This document shows, one piece after another, positions 54,073 to 62,979 of a stretch of 64,000 bases of DNA; position 1 is the stretch's first letter; the number at the start of each line of letters is the position of its first letter. Position numbers and translations under genes: made by a program. The stretch comes from Comamonadaceae bacterium. GTDB taxonomy: Bacteria; Pseudomonadota; Gammaproteobacteria; Burkholderiales; Burkholderiaceae_C. The notes under the pieces were generated by a model. That model was not told the origin of the DNA. It did no database searches and saw only the letters and a list, made by a program, of their open reading frames with translations. The stretch lies in the NCBI GenBank assembly GCA_027484105.1, contig JAIXUG010000008.1, positions 1-64,000 on the forward strand. The letters are read 5' to 3'.

Positions 54073-55263
54073 TTAAAACGCTTCGATGCCAAGCAAGGCC
54101 GACGCTTGCAAGGCGGTGGCGCGCACGGCCTCGGGTGTGGGACCGGTGATGTTCAGGTGGCCCATCTTGCGGCCAGGGCGAGCCGAGAGCTTGCCGTACA
54201 GGTGCAAATGCGTGCCGGGCAAGGCCAGCACTTGTTGCCATGCGGGGGTACTTGGACCTTTGCCTGTGGGCGTGACTTCAGGCCACAAATCACCCAGCAG
54301 GTTGAGCATGATGGCCGCAGAGTGTTGGCGCGGTTGCGTCAGCGGTAAACCCGCCAGGGTGCGCACCTGCAGCTCAAACTGCGACTGATCGCAGGCGTTC
54401 ATCGTGTAGTGGCCGCTGTTGTGCGGGCGGGGGGCCATTTCGTTGACCACCAGCTGACCGCCTTCGAGGAGGAAAAACTCCACACAGAGCACACCCACGT
54501 AGTGAAGGCCCTCGGCAATGGCGCGGGTGGCGGCCACGGCTTTCGCGGCCACGTCAGAGGGCACGGCACCGTCGTACACGCTGGTCACAGCCAAAATGCC
54601 GTCACGGTGCACGTTCAGTTGCACCGGAAAATTCACCATCTGCCCATCGGCCCCACGCGCCACGATGACCGAGCACTCGGCCCGCAGCGGTAGCATTTTT
54701 TCGAGCACGCAGGGCACGTTTTTCAACTCTGTCCAGGCGGCCACTAACTCTTCGCGGGTCTTGACGCGGATCTGACCCTTGCCGTCGTAACCCATGCGCG
54801 AGGTCTTCAAGATGCCCGGCAGCAAATCGTCGCTGACAGCAGCCAACTGCTCCGCCTTCTCGATCACAGCATGCGGGGCCACCGGCACACCACAGCGCAC
54901 AAAGTGGGCTTTTTCAGCAGCGCGGTCTTGCGCAATCGCCACCGCTTCGGACGCCGGGGCCACCGGACGGTGTGCGCCCAAGGTCAACAGGGCCGGTGCG
55001 GGCACGTTTTCAAATTCGGTGGTGATGGCGGCGCAGCGCTGCATCAGCTGCGCCAGGCCCTGCTCGTCCAAATAATCGGTCTGGATGTGGTGGTGACTCA
55101 CCCGCCCGGCGGGGCTGGCAGCATCGGGGTCAAGCACCACCGTGAAGTAGCCCATGGCCTGCGCCGCGTGCACGAACATGCGGCCCAACTGGCCACCGCC
55201 CATCACGCCCAAAGTGGCCATCTGGCCATTGACCATGGCGCCCGGCAAAATGGCGCGGCTCAT
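54073..55263 (-). CDS. purK: 5-(Carboxyamino)imidazole ribonucleotide synthase
   Basis: 396 residues, ATP-grasp. [38 protein letters not shown] and [15 protein letters not shown] are the family blocks. It carboxylates aminoimidazole ribonucleotide at N5 using ATP and bicarbonate. Its start overlaps the purE stop by four bases (ATGA). The first 15 residues may not be needed; ATG at codon 10 or 15 could also serve. Confidence 0.95.
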   Translation of the reverse strand: MSRAILPGAMVNGQMATLGVMGGGQLGRMFVHAAQAMGYFTVVLDPDAASPAGRVSHHHIQTDYLDEQGLAQLMQRCAAITTEFENVPAPALLTLGAHRPVAPASEAVAIAQDRAAEKAHFVRCGVPVAPHAVIEKAEQLAAVSDDLLPGILKTSRMGYDGKGQIRVKTREELVAAWTELKNVPCVLEKMLPLRAECSVIVARGADGQMVNFPVQLNVHRDGILAVTSVYDGAVPSDVAAKAVAATRAIAEGLHYVGVLCVEFFLLEGGQLVVNEMAPRPHNSGHYTMNACDQSQFELQVRTLAGLPLTQPRQHSAAIMLNLLGDLWPEVTPTGKGPSTPAWQQVLALPGTHLHLYGKLSARPGRKMGHLNITGPTPEAVRATALQASALLGIEAF

Positions 55264-55769
55264 GCGGCACCTGTTGGCGAAACGGGAGGAAGCGTCATGG
55301 CGCGGGCCATGGCGGTTTGCTCGGCGCGGAAGGCTTCGAGTTTTTGGCGCAAGGCCGGGTCGTGGTTGGCCAGCATGGCCACGGCAAACAGCGCCGCATT
55401 GGCCGCACCGGCTGCGCCAATGGCAAAGGTGGCCACCGGCACGCCCTTGGGCATCTGCACAATGGAGTGCAACGAATCCACGCCCGACAAGGCCTTGGTT
55501 TGCACCGGCACACCCAACACCGGCACCAAGGTTTTGGCCGCGATCATGCCGGGCAAATGGGCTGCGCCGCCTGCGCCCGCGATGATGGCCTGCAGGCCCC
55601 GCTCGGCCGCGCTCTGTGCATAAGCAAACATATCGTCCGGCATTCTGTGGGCAGAAACCACGCGGGCGTCGTGAGGGATGCCAAACTGTTGGAGAATCTG
55701 GACTGCGTGCTGCATGGTGTCCCAGTCGGAGCTGGAACCCATGACGACGCCGATGAGCGCTTGAGTCAT
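55260..55769 (-). CDS. purE: N5-carboxyaminoimidazole ribonucleotide mutase
   Basis: 169 residues. [23 protein letters not shown] with the catalytic histidine, and [11 protein letters not shown] are diagnostic. It moves the carboxylate from N5 to C4, feeding PurC, whose gene is 2 kb upstream on the same strand. ATG 55769; the frame extends on into the antisense of cnoX, which is not meaningful. Divergent from cnoX by 81 bp. Confidence 0.96.
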   Translation of the reverse strand: MTQALIGVVMGSSSDWDTMQHAVQILQQFGIPHDARVVSAHRMPDDMFAYAQSAAERGLQAIIAGAGGAAHLPGMIAAKTLVPVLGVPVQTKALSGVDSLHSIVQMPKGVPVATFAIGAAGAANAALFAVAMLANHDPALRQKLEAFRAEQTAMARAMTLPPVSPTGAA

Positions 55770-55850
55770 TGGGTGCTTTTCGAGATCAATGTTGAATTTT
55801 AAGGTTTCGCCCTGCCCACAGCCGAAACACAACCCGGAACACTGCCCGCC

Positions 55851-56804
55851 ATGATGGACGTCACGATACAAAACTTTGAAGCCGAGGTCATCGAAGCCTC
55901 CATGACCACGCCTGTATTGGTCGACTTTTGGGCCCCATGGTGCGGCCCTTGCAAATCGCTGGGCCCCGTGCTGGAAAAAGTTGAGGCCGCCTACGAAGGC
56001 CGCTTCAAACTGGTCAAGATCAATTCCGATGCAGAACAGCAATTGGCGCACGCCTTTGGCATCAAAAGCATCCCGACCTGCGTGCTGCTGAAAAACGGTC
56101 AGCCCATCGACGGCTTCATGGGCGCGTTGCCCGAGGGCCAAGTCAAACAATTTCTGGACAAGCACCTGCCCGCCGCCGAAGAACTGCAGGCCATGGCCGC
56201 TGCCGAGGAAGCCCAGCAGCACCTGCAAGCGGGTGACGAGCACAGCGCCCGCGCCGCCCTGGAACAAGCACTGGCCACCGACCCCGGCAACGACGACGCC
56301 CGGTTTGACTTGGTCAAGCTGCTGATTGGCTTGGGCGAGCTGGCCGAAGCCGCCGCCTTGCTGGCCCCGGCCATGAGCCGCATCCCGGTGCCGCTGCGCT
56401 TTGAGGCGCAAACCCAATGGCTCAACGCCCTGGAATTTGTCACCACCGACCCGCGTGGCCAGTGGGATCTGGCCCAGTTTGACGCTTTGATCACCCAGAA
56501 CAAACGCGACTTTGAAACCCGCTTTGCCAAAAGCCGCCTGTTGATCGCCGTGGGCCAATGGGAAGAAGCGATGGAGGAGCTGCTCGAAATCATCATGCGC
56601 GACAAGAAGTGGGACAACGAAGCCCCACGCAAAACCTTTGTCGCCCTGCTGGAGCTGATGACACCCCCCAAGCCCAAAACGCAAGACGCGACAGGCAAAT
56701 CAGCTGGGGGCATCGAGTTGATGGGCAAAGCCGCGCTGCAGGAAGATCCGCACATGGCGATGATCTCAAGCTACCGGCGCAAGCTGAGCATGGCGCTGAA
56801 CTGA
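55851..56804 (+). CDS. cnoX: Thioredoxin-TPR co-chaperone (CnoX/YbbN-like) with WCGPC
   Basis: 317 residues. Thioredoxin domain with WCGPC at 30-34 (both cysteines present, unlike E. coli CnoX), then tetratricopeptide-like helices ([36 protein letters not shown]) and a C-terminal segment to SMALN. The family passes substrates to GroEL/DnaK and protects against oxidative inactivation. It lies between divergent purE and the convergent Mpo1-like gene, interrupting the pur string. Confidence 0.94.
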   Translation: MMDVTIQNFEAEVIEASMTTPVLVDFWAPWCGPCKSLGPVLEKVEAAYEGRFKLVKINSDAEQQLAHAFGIKSIPTCVLLKNGQPIDGFMGALPEGQVKQFLDKHLPAAEELQAMAAAEEAQQHLQAGDEHSARAALEQALATDPGNDDARFDLVKLLIGLGELAEAAALLAPAMSRIPVPLRFEAQTQWLNALEFVTTDPRGQWDLAQFDALITQNKRDFETRFAKSRLLIAVGQWEEAMEELLEIIMRDKKWDNEAPRKTFVALLELMTPPKPKTQDATGKSAGGIELMGKAALQEDPHMAMISSYRRKLSMALN

Positions 56805-56820
56805 GCTCCCACACCCCCCA

Positions 56821-56865
56821 AAAAGCCCGAGCCCCGACGGCACTGCGCAGCCAGATCGGGCTTTT
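56821..56865. terminator. Bidirectional hairpin terminator
   Basis: AAAAGCCCGA (56821-56830) and TCGGGCTTTT (56856-56865), 10-bp perfect, separated by 25 bases, between convergent cnoX and the Mpo1-like gene. Tract of four T on each strand. Confidence 0.75.
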
Positions 56866-56888
56866 CAGCGAATGCGCCCCCAGGCGCC

Positions 56889-57410
56889 TCAGCGCGTTGG
56901 TCCTGCCTGGCGCTCGATGTCCATGTGCATGCGCTGCAGCAATCCGGCCCACATCAGCACTTCACCGACCACAAACATCGGCCCCACCAACAAACCCACC
57001 ACGTCGTCCACAAAAGCGGGTTTGCGGCCCTCGAAATAGTGGCCGATGAACTGGATGACCCAGCCGACGAAAAACAAGCCTAAACCCGCCTGCCAAACCG
57101 CCAAGCCCAAAGCTTGCGCCAAAGGCGGCACCTCATGGGCGGCCGCGATCAGCACGCCATTGACCACCGATGTGGCCACGCCCAGCAACACATCGCCACG
57201 GCTCAGGTACCACAGACTGGTGAGCGCCCACAGGGCCCAGGCCAGCGTCACGGTCTGACCCGCCACAGACCAAGCTGGGCTCAACAGCAAAACGCCGATG
57301 GACAGGAAAATCAGTGGGATGCCGAGCAGGTGGGTGACGATGTTGCGGCGATCACGGTGGTAATGGGCGTACTGCACCATCAAAGTGGTCGCGGGTCGAA
57401 AAAGTGTCAT
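56889..57410 (-). CDS. Mpo1-like (DUF962) membrane protein
   Basis: 173 residues, four or five hydrophobic helices. The metal-coordinating histidine pattern of the family is visible: YAHYHRDRRNIVTHLLGIP at the N-terminus and QFIGHYFEGRKPAF near residue 120. Yeast Mpo1 is an iron-dependent 2-hydroxy fatty acid dioxygenase; the bacterial substrate is inferred to be a fatty acid but is unproven. Divergent from the small membrane protein gene with 154 bp between. Confidence 0.88.
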   Translation of the reverse strand: MTLFRPATTLMVQYAHYHRDRRNIVTHLLGIPLIFLSIGVLLLSPAWSVAGQTVTLAWALWALTSLWYLSRGDVLLGVATSVVNGVLIAAAHEVPPLAQALGLAVWQAGLGLFFVGWVIQFIGHYFEGRKPAFVDDVVGLLVGPMFVVGEVLMWAGLLQRMHMDIERQAGPTR

Positions 57411-57564
57411 TCCATCTCCTCGTTCTAGCGATCAAAACGCTCAATGTAATACTTGTAGTTACACACATTTACTGGTTTCAGGCGCACAGCCGGACCGTGT
57501 CAGGACTTTCAGTTATGGATGCAACCTAAAATTTAACCATCACTTTTGAACTCATTTTCCAAAC
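57411..57564. other. Divergent promoter region
   Basis: 154 bp, clearly AT-richer than the surroundings. TGTAA at 57445-57449 and TTACA at 57459-57463 form a short inverted repeat with nine bases between; AGCG/CGCT at 57427-57441 is another. No full operator consensus is recognised. Confidence 0.4.
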
Positions 57565-57930
57565 ATGCCACGCGCCAAGCCCCTGATCACCCCCGAAGAG
57601 CTGCAATGCCTGCTCGGTGGTACGCCTGTGCGCTCGAACGAGCCCAGCCGCAGCCAGCTGGCGCAACTGCCATCTGTGCATTTTGGCGCTGCGCTCTGGC
57701 TGGTCAAGGGTGTTTTCCTGTATGCCGTTCTCATGAGCCCTGAAGCGGGCAAGCTGGTGGACAGCAGCCGCTATTTGTGGATGCGCGGATGCCTGGAGTT
57801 GGTATGCCTGGCTGTGTTCTGGAGTGCATCGCTTCATTCGCGGGGCCGCACGGCCGCCAATGCCTGCTTGGTGGTGGCCGGTACCACCTTGCTGCAGGAT
57901 GCCATGACTCTGCTGGCGTTCGCCGGCTGA
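57565..57930 (+). CDS. Unrecognised small membrane protein
   Basis: 121 residues, no family recognised. An N-terminal soluble arm (KPLITPEELQCLLGGTP, residues 5-21) precedes three hydrophobic segments (about 42-60, 75-92, 98-118). The arm vaguely resembles the CheY-binding peptide of FliM (a short L-x-x-x-E-[IL]-x-x-LL pattern), which may be coincidence. No catalytic residues stand out. ATG 57565 has no strong ribosome site. It is followed by a strong terminator and appears monocistronic. Confidence 0.75.
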   Translation: MPRAKPLITPEELQCLLGGTPVRSNEPSRSQLAQLPSVHFGAALWLVKGVFLYAVLMSPEAGKLVDSSRYLWMRGCLELVCLAVFWSASLHSRGRTAANACLVVAGTTLLQDAMTLLAFAG

Positions 57931-57948
57931 TTTCCCAAGCCCCAAGAC

Positions 57949-57978
57949 AAAGGCGCTGCCATGCAGCGCCTTTTTTTT
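57949..57978 (+). terminator. Intrinsic terminator
   Basis: AAAGGCGCTGC and GCAGCGCCTTT (11-bp perfect, loop CAT) followed by a run of eight T in total (57971-57978). It closes the small membrane protein gene and could also stop purC transcription from the other strand. Confidence 0.93.
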
Positions 57979-57994
57979 ACAAATCACACCTTGT

Positions 57995-58903
57995 TCAGGC
58001 CATCAGCTTCTTCATGGCCTCTTCATATTTGGCAGCGGTCTTGTCGATCACCTCTCGCGGCAAGCGCGGTGCGGGCGGGGTCTTGTCCCAAGGCTTGCCA
58101 TTGACCAGGGCGGTCTCCAGCCAGTCGCGCAAAAACTGTTTGTCGTAACTCGGGGGATTCGCGCCCTCTGCATAACTCTCGGCGGGCCAATAGCGCGATG
58201 AATCGGGCGTCAGCACCTCATCCATCAACACCAGGGCGCCATCGGCATCGAGGCCAAACTCGAACTTGGTATCGGCAATAATGATGCCTTTGGTGGCCGC
58301 AATGTCGCGCGCTGCTTTGTAAAGCTGGAGGCTGATGTCGCGGATGCGGGTGGCCAGGTCGGCACCGATCATGGCCACGGTTTGCTCGAAAGTGATGTTC
58401 TCGTCGTGCTCGCCCACCGCAGCCTTGGCCGCGGGCGTGTAGATGGGCTCGGGCAGTTGGCTGGCGTTCTTCAGGCTTTCGGGCAGCTTCACGCCACACA
58501 CCGAACGGCTTTCTTGGTATTCCTTCCAGCCGCTGCCCGCCAAATAACCGCGTACCACCGCCTCGACCGGGATGGGCTTCAAGCGCTTGACCAGCATGGA
58601 GCGGCCCTTCACCTGCGCGACTTCATTGGGCGACACCACGCTCTCAGGCGCATCGCCGGTCAGGTGGATGGGGCAAATGTTCAAGCCCTTGGGACCCAAC
58701 TGCTCGAACCAGAAAAGCGCCATCTGCGTCAGCAGCACCCCTTTGCCGGGGATGGGCTCGCCCATGATCACGTCGAATGCGCTGATGCGGTCGGACGCCA
58801 CCATCAGAATGCGGTCGTCACCCACGGCGTAGTTGTCACGCACCTTGCCACGTGCCAACAAAGGCAAGGAAGTCAGGGCCGAGGTGTGAAGCGCAGAGGT
58901 CAT
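57995..58903 (-). CDS. purC: Phosphoribosylaminoimidazole-succinocarboxamide synthase
   Basis: 302 residues, the longer SAICAR synthase form. [29 protein letters not shown] at the N-terminus, [14 protein letters not shown] and IADTKFEFG are hallmarks. It joins CAIR and aspartate. ATG 58903; the frame upstream reads through the fba terminator. It follows fba on the same strand, separated by that terminator, so it has its own promoter or partial read-through. Confidence 0.96.
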   Translation of the reverse strand: MTSALHTSALTSLPLLARGKVRDNYAVGDDRILMVASDRISAFDVIMGEPIPGKGVLLTQMALFWFEQLGPKGLNICPIHLTGDAPESVVSPNEVAQVKGRSMLVKRLKPIPVEAVVRGYLAGSGWKEYQESRSVCGVKLPESLKNASQLPEPIYTPAAKAAVGEHDENITFEQTVAMIGADLATRIRDISLQLYKAARDIAATKGIIIADTKFEFGLDADGALVLMDEVLTPDSSRYWPAESYAEGANPPSYDKQFLRDWLETALVNGKPWDKTPPAPRLPREVIDKTAAKYEEAMKKLMA

Positions 58904-58920
58904 GAAAAACAGTCCAGCAA

Positions 58921-58954
58921 AAAAGAAAAAGGCCCGTTGAACAGACAACGGGCC
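58921..58954 (-). terminator. Intrinsic terminator of fba
   Basis: GGCCCGTTG (58931-58939) and CAACGGGCC (58946-58954), loop six bases. On the minus strand it is followed by TTTTTCTTTT, the complement of 58921-58930. It lies 23 bp after the fba stop. Confidence 0.9.
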
Positions 58955-58976
58955 ATTCGGGTGAATTATCGCAGGC

Positions 58977-60041
58977 TCAGTTCACCACTTGGGCCAATTC
59001 GCCGCGCGCATAACGGGCCGCCACCACCTGCAGGTTGTCGCCCTTGACCTTGGGCGCTTGGCCTTCGCAGCCGAACTCCAGATAACGCTGCTTGCAGATT
59101 TGCTTGGCCGCTTCGCGGGCGGGTTTGAGCCATTCGCGGGCATCGAACTTGTCGGGGTTTTCAAACAAGAACTTGCGGCAAGCGGCGGTCATCGCCAGAC
59201 GGATGTCAGTGTCGATGTTGATCTTGCGCACACCGTGTTTGATGGCTTCCTGAATTTCCTCGACGGGCACGCCAAAGGTTTGCTTCATCTGGCCACCGTA
59301 CTGGTTGATCATGGCCAACAGTTCTTGCGGCACGCTGGACGAGCCGTGCATGACCAAGTGCGTGTTGGGAATGCGGGCGTGGATTTCCTTGACGCGGCTG
59401 ATAGCCAGGATGTCACCCGTGGGTTTTCGGCTGAACTTATAAGCGCCGTGGCTGGTACCAATCGCAATCGCCAAAGCGTCCAGACCCGTGGCTTTGACGA
59501 ACTGCGCCGCCTCTTCGGGGTCGGTCAGCATCTGGCTGTGGTCGAGCTTGCCAACCGCACCGATGCCGTCCTCTTCACCGGCTTCGCCGGTCTCCAGATT
59601 ACCCAAGCAACCCAGCTCGCCCTCCACCGAGACGCCCACAGCGTGGGCCATCTCGACCACGCGCCGGGTCACGTCGACGTTGTAGCCAAAGTCGGCCGGG
59701 GTCTTGCCGTCTTCCAGCAAGGAGCCGTCCATCATGACCGACGAAAAACCCAGGTTGATCGCGCCCTGGCAAACCGCCGGGCTTTGGCCATGGTCCTGGT
59801 GCATCACCAGCGGAATGTGGGGCCACTGCTCGGTGGCGGCCTGGATCAAATGCTTGATGAAAGGCTCACCCGCGTATTTGCGCGCGCCAGCGCTGGCCTG
59901 CAGGATGACGGGCGCACCGACCTCGTCGGCCGCCATCATGACGGCTTGCACCTGCTCGAGGTTGTTGACGTTGAAAGCTGGAATGCCGTAGCCGTTGACG
60001 GCCGCGTGGTCCAGCAGCTCGCGCATTGAAACGAGTGCCAT
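58977..60041 (-). CDS. fba: Class II fructose-bisphosphate aldolase
   Basis: 354 residues, the CbbA/Cfx-type class II enzyme. Zinc-ligand region [35 protein letters not shown] and [31 protein letters not shown] is the substrate-binding block. It cleaves fructose 1,6-bisphosphate. ATG 60041 with GGGAAA upstream. It lies 115 bp after pyk. Confidence 0.95.
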   Translation of the reverse strand: MALVSMRELLDHAAVNGYGIPAFNVNNLEQVQAVMMAADEVGAPVILQASAGARKYAGEPFIKHLIQAATEQWPHIPLVMHQDHGQSPAVCQGAINLGFSSVMMDGSLLEDGKTPADFGYNVDVTRRVVEMAHAVGVSVEGELGCLGNLETGEAGEEDGIGAVGKLDHSQMLTDPEEAAQFVKATGLDALAIAIGTSHGAYKFSRKPTGDILAISRVKEIHARIPNTHLVMHGSSSVPQELLAMINQYGGQMKQTFGVPVEEIQEAIKHGVRKINIDTDIRLAMTAACRKFLFENPDKFDAREWLKPAREAAKQICKQRYLEFGCEGQAPKVKGDNLQVVAARYARGELAQVVN

Positions 60042-60156
60042 GGTGGTGGTTTCCCGGGAAGTTGAAAATGGGGCTGAGCCGAGGTTCACCCGGCTTGTGA
60101 CTGCGCAGGATTTTAAAGCCTACGCATCGACCCACGCCCACACCGGGCATGCCGCT

Positions 60157-61587
60157 TCAGGTGGCCCGGCAAATTTTGAGGGTGTTGGTGCCGCCCGGTG
60201 TGCCCATGGGTTCACCCACGGTGATGGCATACACGTCCCCCGCTTGCACAATGCCGCGCTTTTTCAGGTGCGCTTCGGCATCGGCCAGGGCGGTATCGCG
60301 GTCGGCACTGGTGTCCATCAACAAGGGGCTGACGTTGCGCATCAAGGCCATCTTGCGCTGGGTGGCCACCTTGGGCGTCAAGGCATAAATCGGCATGCGC
60401 ACGCTGTGGCGGCTCATCCACAAGGCGGTCGAGCCCGAGTCGGTCAAGGCCACGATGGCCTTGGCCTTGAGGTGGTGCGCCGTGAACAACGCCCCCATGG
60501 CAATGGCATGGTCAATCCGGTTGAAGTGCGCATCCACAAAGTCGTCGTCGAGGGGATCGTGGTCGGTTTTTTCGGCCTCCAGGCACACGGCGGCCATCAT
60601 CTCCACCGTCTCCAGGGGGTATTTGCCAGCCGCGGTTTCGGCGCTCAGCATCACCGCATCGGTGCCATCGAGCACCGCATTGGCCACGTCACTCACTTCG
60701 GCGCGGGTGGGCACCGGGTTGACGATCATGCTTTCCATCATTTGGGTGGCGGTGATGACCAACTTGTCCAATTCGCGGGCGCGCTTGATCATGTGCTTTT
60801 GCAAGCCCGGCACGGCCGCGTTGCCCACCTCCACCGCCAAATCACCGCGCGCCACCATGATGCCGTCGGACACCGCCAGGATGCGGTCCAGCTCTGGAAT
60901 GGCCTCAGCGCGTTCGATCTTGGCGATCAAACCGGGGCGGTGACCGTTGGTGCAGGCCACATTGCACAGCTGGCGTGCCATCTCCATGTCGGTGGCATTT
61001 TTCGGGAAACTCACGGCCACGTAATCGGCCTGCAGGCTCATGGCCGTCTTGATGTCGTCCATGTCCTTGGCCGTGAGGGCCGGTGCCGTGAGGCCGCCAC
61101 CTTGTTTGTTGATGCCCTTGTTGTTGGACAGCTCGCCACCCAGCTTGACGGTGGTGTGCACTTGCTCACCTTTGACGGCCACCACATTCAAGACAATCAG
61201 GCCGTCGTTGAGGAGCAGCACATCGCCTGCTTTGACATCGCGGGGCAACTCCTTGTAATCCAGTCCTACCCCTTGCAGATCACCCAGCTCGGTGCGTGAA
61301 GCGTCCAGCACAAAAGCAGCGCCGGGCTCCAACATGACTTTGCCTTCGGCAAACTTGCCCACGCGGATCTTGGGGCCCTGCAGATCGGCCATGATGGCCA
61401 CTTCACGGCCAGCGCGCTGGGAAGCTTCCCGAACCAAGCGGGCACGGTCCACGTGGTCTTGTGCCTTGCCGTGGCTGAAATTGAGGCGAACCACATTCAC
61501 ACCGCCCCGGATCATCGCCTCCAAAAGCGCGGGGTCGCTGGAAGCAGGGCCTAAGGTGGCAACAATTTTGGTGGCACGACGGGGCAT
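60157..61587 (-). CDS. pyk: Pyruvate kinase
   Basis: 476 residues. TKIVATLGPASSDPALLEAMI, VVRLNFSHG, the active-site signature GLIAKIERAEAI, MVARGDLAVEVG and the ITATQMMESMI block are intact. It makes pyruvate and ATP from phosphoenolpyruvate. ATG 61587 has GGAGATCC upstream; the open frame further upstream crosses the near-palindrome at 61628. Typical neighbour of fba, but pgk is separated from it by the desaturase on the other strand. Confidence 0.96.
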   Translation of the reverse strand: MPRRATKIVATLGPASSDPALLEAMIRGGVNVVRLNFSHGKAQDHVDRARLVREASQRAGREVAIMADLQGPKIRVGKFAEGKVMLEPGAAFVLDASRTELGDLQGVGLDYKELPRDVKAGDVLLLNDGLIVLNVVAVKGEQVHTTVKLGGELSNNKGINKQGGGLTAPALTAKDMDDIKTAMSLQADYVAVSFPKNATDMEMARQLCNVACTNGHRPGLIAKIERAEAIPELDRILAVSDGIMVARGDLAVEVGNAAVPGLQKHMIKRARELDKLVITATQMMESMIVNPVPTRAEVSDVANAVLDGTDAVMLSAETAAGKYPLETVEMMAAVCLEAEKTDHDPLDDDFVDAHFNRIDHAIAMGALFTAHHLKAKAIVALTDSGSTALWMSRHSVRMPIYALTPKVATQRKMALMRNVSPLLMDTSADRDTALADAEAHLKKRGIVQAGDVYAITVGEPMGTPGGTNTLKICRAT

Positions 61588-61627
61588 TCGAGGATCTCCA
61601 TGTAATTTGGTTTCAATTTTTACACGA

Positions 61628-61653
61628 AACAGGTTACATGCCAGTGACCTGTT
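61628..61653. promoter_or_regulatory. 26-bp near-palindrome between pyk and the desaturase gene
   Basis: AACAGGTTAC (61628-61637) and GTGACCTGTT (61644-61653) match in 9 of 10 positions around ATGCCA. It sits 40 bp upstream of the pyk start and 120 bp upstream of the desaturase start, where an operator for either would lie. No known regulator consensus is recognised. Confidence 0.55.
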
Positions 61654-61773
61654 GCAGATTTGCGCGCAATGACGGCGATATGTCCCTGCCAAAGCCCTTG
61701 AATTGATCCCTGTCAGGTCATTGAAACGTCTTGCCGACTAAACTCTTGCGTGAGAGATTTACATTTCAGCGTC

Positions 61774-62889
61774 ATGACCGCCTTACACACCCCCGCCGCC
61801 GACCAACCCATCGCTTTGGACCAACCCTTGCCACACCGCAAAACCTTGCGCGAGTGGTTGATCCCCTTGTCCGAGCGCAGCACGGTGAGAGCGTTTGTGC
61901 TGTTGGCGTTGGACTATGCTTTGTTTTTTGCCCTGATCGCCGCCACCGTGGCGCTGGAAGCCATCTGGGCCAAACTGCTGTGCGGTACCGTGGCTGGTTT
62001 TGTGATTGGCCGTCTGTTTGTGATCGGTCACGATGCCTGCCACCAAAGCCTCACCCCCCACCGCGAACTCAACAAGGTGCTGGGACGCATCGCGTTCTTG
62101 CCCTCGCTCACGCCCTACAGCCTGTGGGACACCGGACACAACGTGGTGCATCACGGCTACACCAACCTCAAAGGCGTGGATTTCGTCTGGACTCCCCTGA
62201 CCGCCGAAGAGTTTTCTGCGCTCAACCCCTTGCAACGTCTGCTGCAAAAGGCTTACCGCAGCGGCTGGGCACCCGGTTTGTATTACATGATCGAGATCTG
62301 GTGGAAGCGCGAGTTCTTTCCGAACAAGACCCACATGCCCACACGCCGTCCGATCTTTTTCAAAGACAGCCTGCTGGTGTCTTTGTTTGGCGCCTTCTGG
62401 GTGGGCGCCATCGCCGCAGCCGCTGTTCACACCGGCCAATCGGTCTGGCTGTCGCTGTTGATGGGTGTCTTGATCCCCTTCTTCTTCTGGAACACCATGA
62501 TCGGTTTTGTGGTTTATGTTCACCACACCCATGTCAAGGTGTCCTGGCATGACAACAAAGCCGCCTGGACCAAAGCTGCGCCTTTTGTCTCCACCACGGT
62601 GCACCTGACCTTCCCCTTCCAAATCGGCGCACTGATGCACCACATCATGGAACACACCGCACACCATGTGGACATGAGCATCCCGCTGTACCGCCTCAAG
62701 CAAGCTCAGGCCAAGCTCGAAGAAATGCTGCCGGGCCGCATCATCGTGCAGCCGTTTTCCTGGAAGTGGTACTTCGAGACCGCCAAAAACTGCAAGATGT
62801 ACGACTTCACCCGCGAATGCTGGACCGACTTCAAAGGCAACATCACCAGCCCAGTGCGCGGCAACTTGCCACCCGCTGCTCAGGCCTGA
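61774..62889 (+). CDS. Membrane fatty acid desaturase
   Basis: 371 residues. Di-iron histidine boxes HDACH (86-90), HNVVHH (122-127) and HTAHH (294-298) with two pairs of membrane helices. It introduces a double bond into acyl chains, probably for membrane fluidity; regiospecificity is unknown. GTG 61750 is an alternative start eight codons upstream; ATG 61774 is preferred though no ribosome site is clear. It lies on the strand opposite to pyk and pgk and splits that pair. Confidence 0.93.
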   Translation: MTALHTPAADQPIALDQPLPHRKTLREWLIPLSERSTVRAFVLLALDYALFFALIAATVALEAIWAKLLCGTVAGFVIGRLFVIGHDACHQSLTPHRELNKVLGRIAFLPSLTPYSLWDTGHNVVHHGYTNLKGVDFVWTPLTAEEFSALNPLQRLLQKAYRSGWAPGLYYMIEIWWKREFFPNKTHMPTRRPIFFKDSLLVSLFGAFWVGAIAAAAVHTGQSVWLSLLMGVLIPFFFWNTMIGFVVYVHHTHVKVSWHDNKAAWTKAAPFVSTTVHLTFPFQIGALMHHIMEHTAHHVDMSIPLYRLKQAQAKLEEMLPGRIIVQPFSWKWYFETAKNCKMYDFTRECWTDFKGNITSPVRGNLPPAAQA

Positions 62890-62912
62890 CCGGGTCTTGG
62901 TTCGAACAAATC

Positions 62913-62939
62913 AAAAACCCCGCGATGCGGGGTTTTTTT
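62913..62939. terminator. Bidirectional intrinsic terminator
   Basis: AAAAACCCCGC (62913-62923) and GCGGGGTTTTT (62927-62937), 11-bp stem, loop GAT, with extra T. It serves both the desaturase and the convergent pgk. Confidence 0.94.
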
Positions 62940-62979
62940 ATGGCCGGAAATCTGAACCCTCGTCCGGGCAGAAGTTCTC

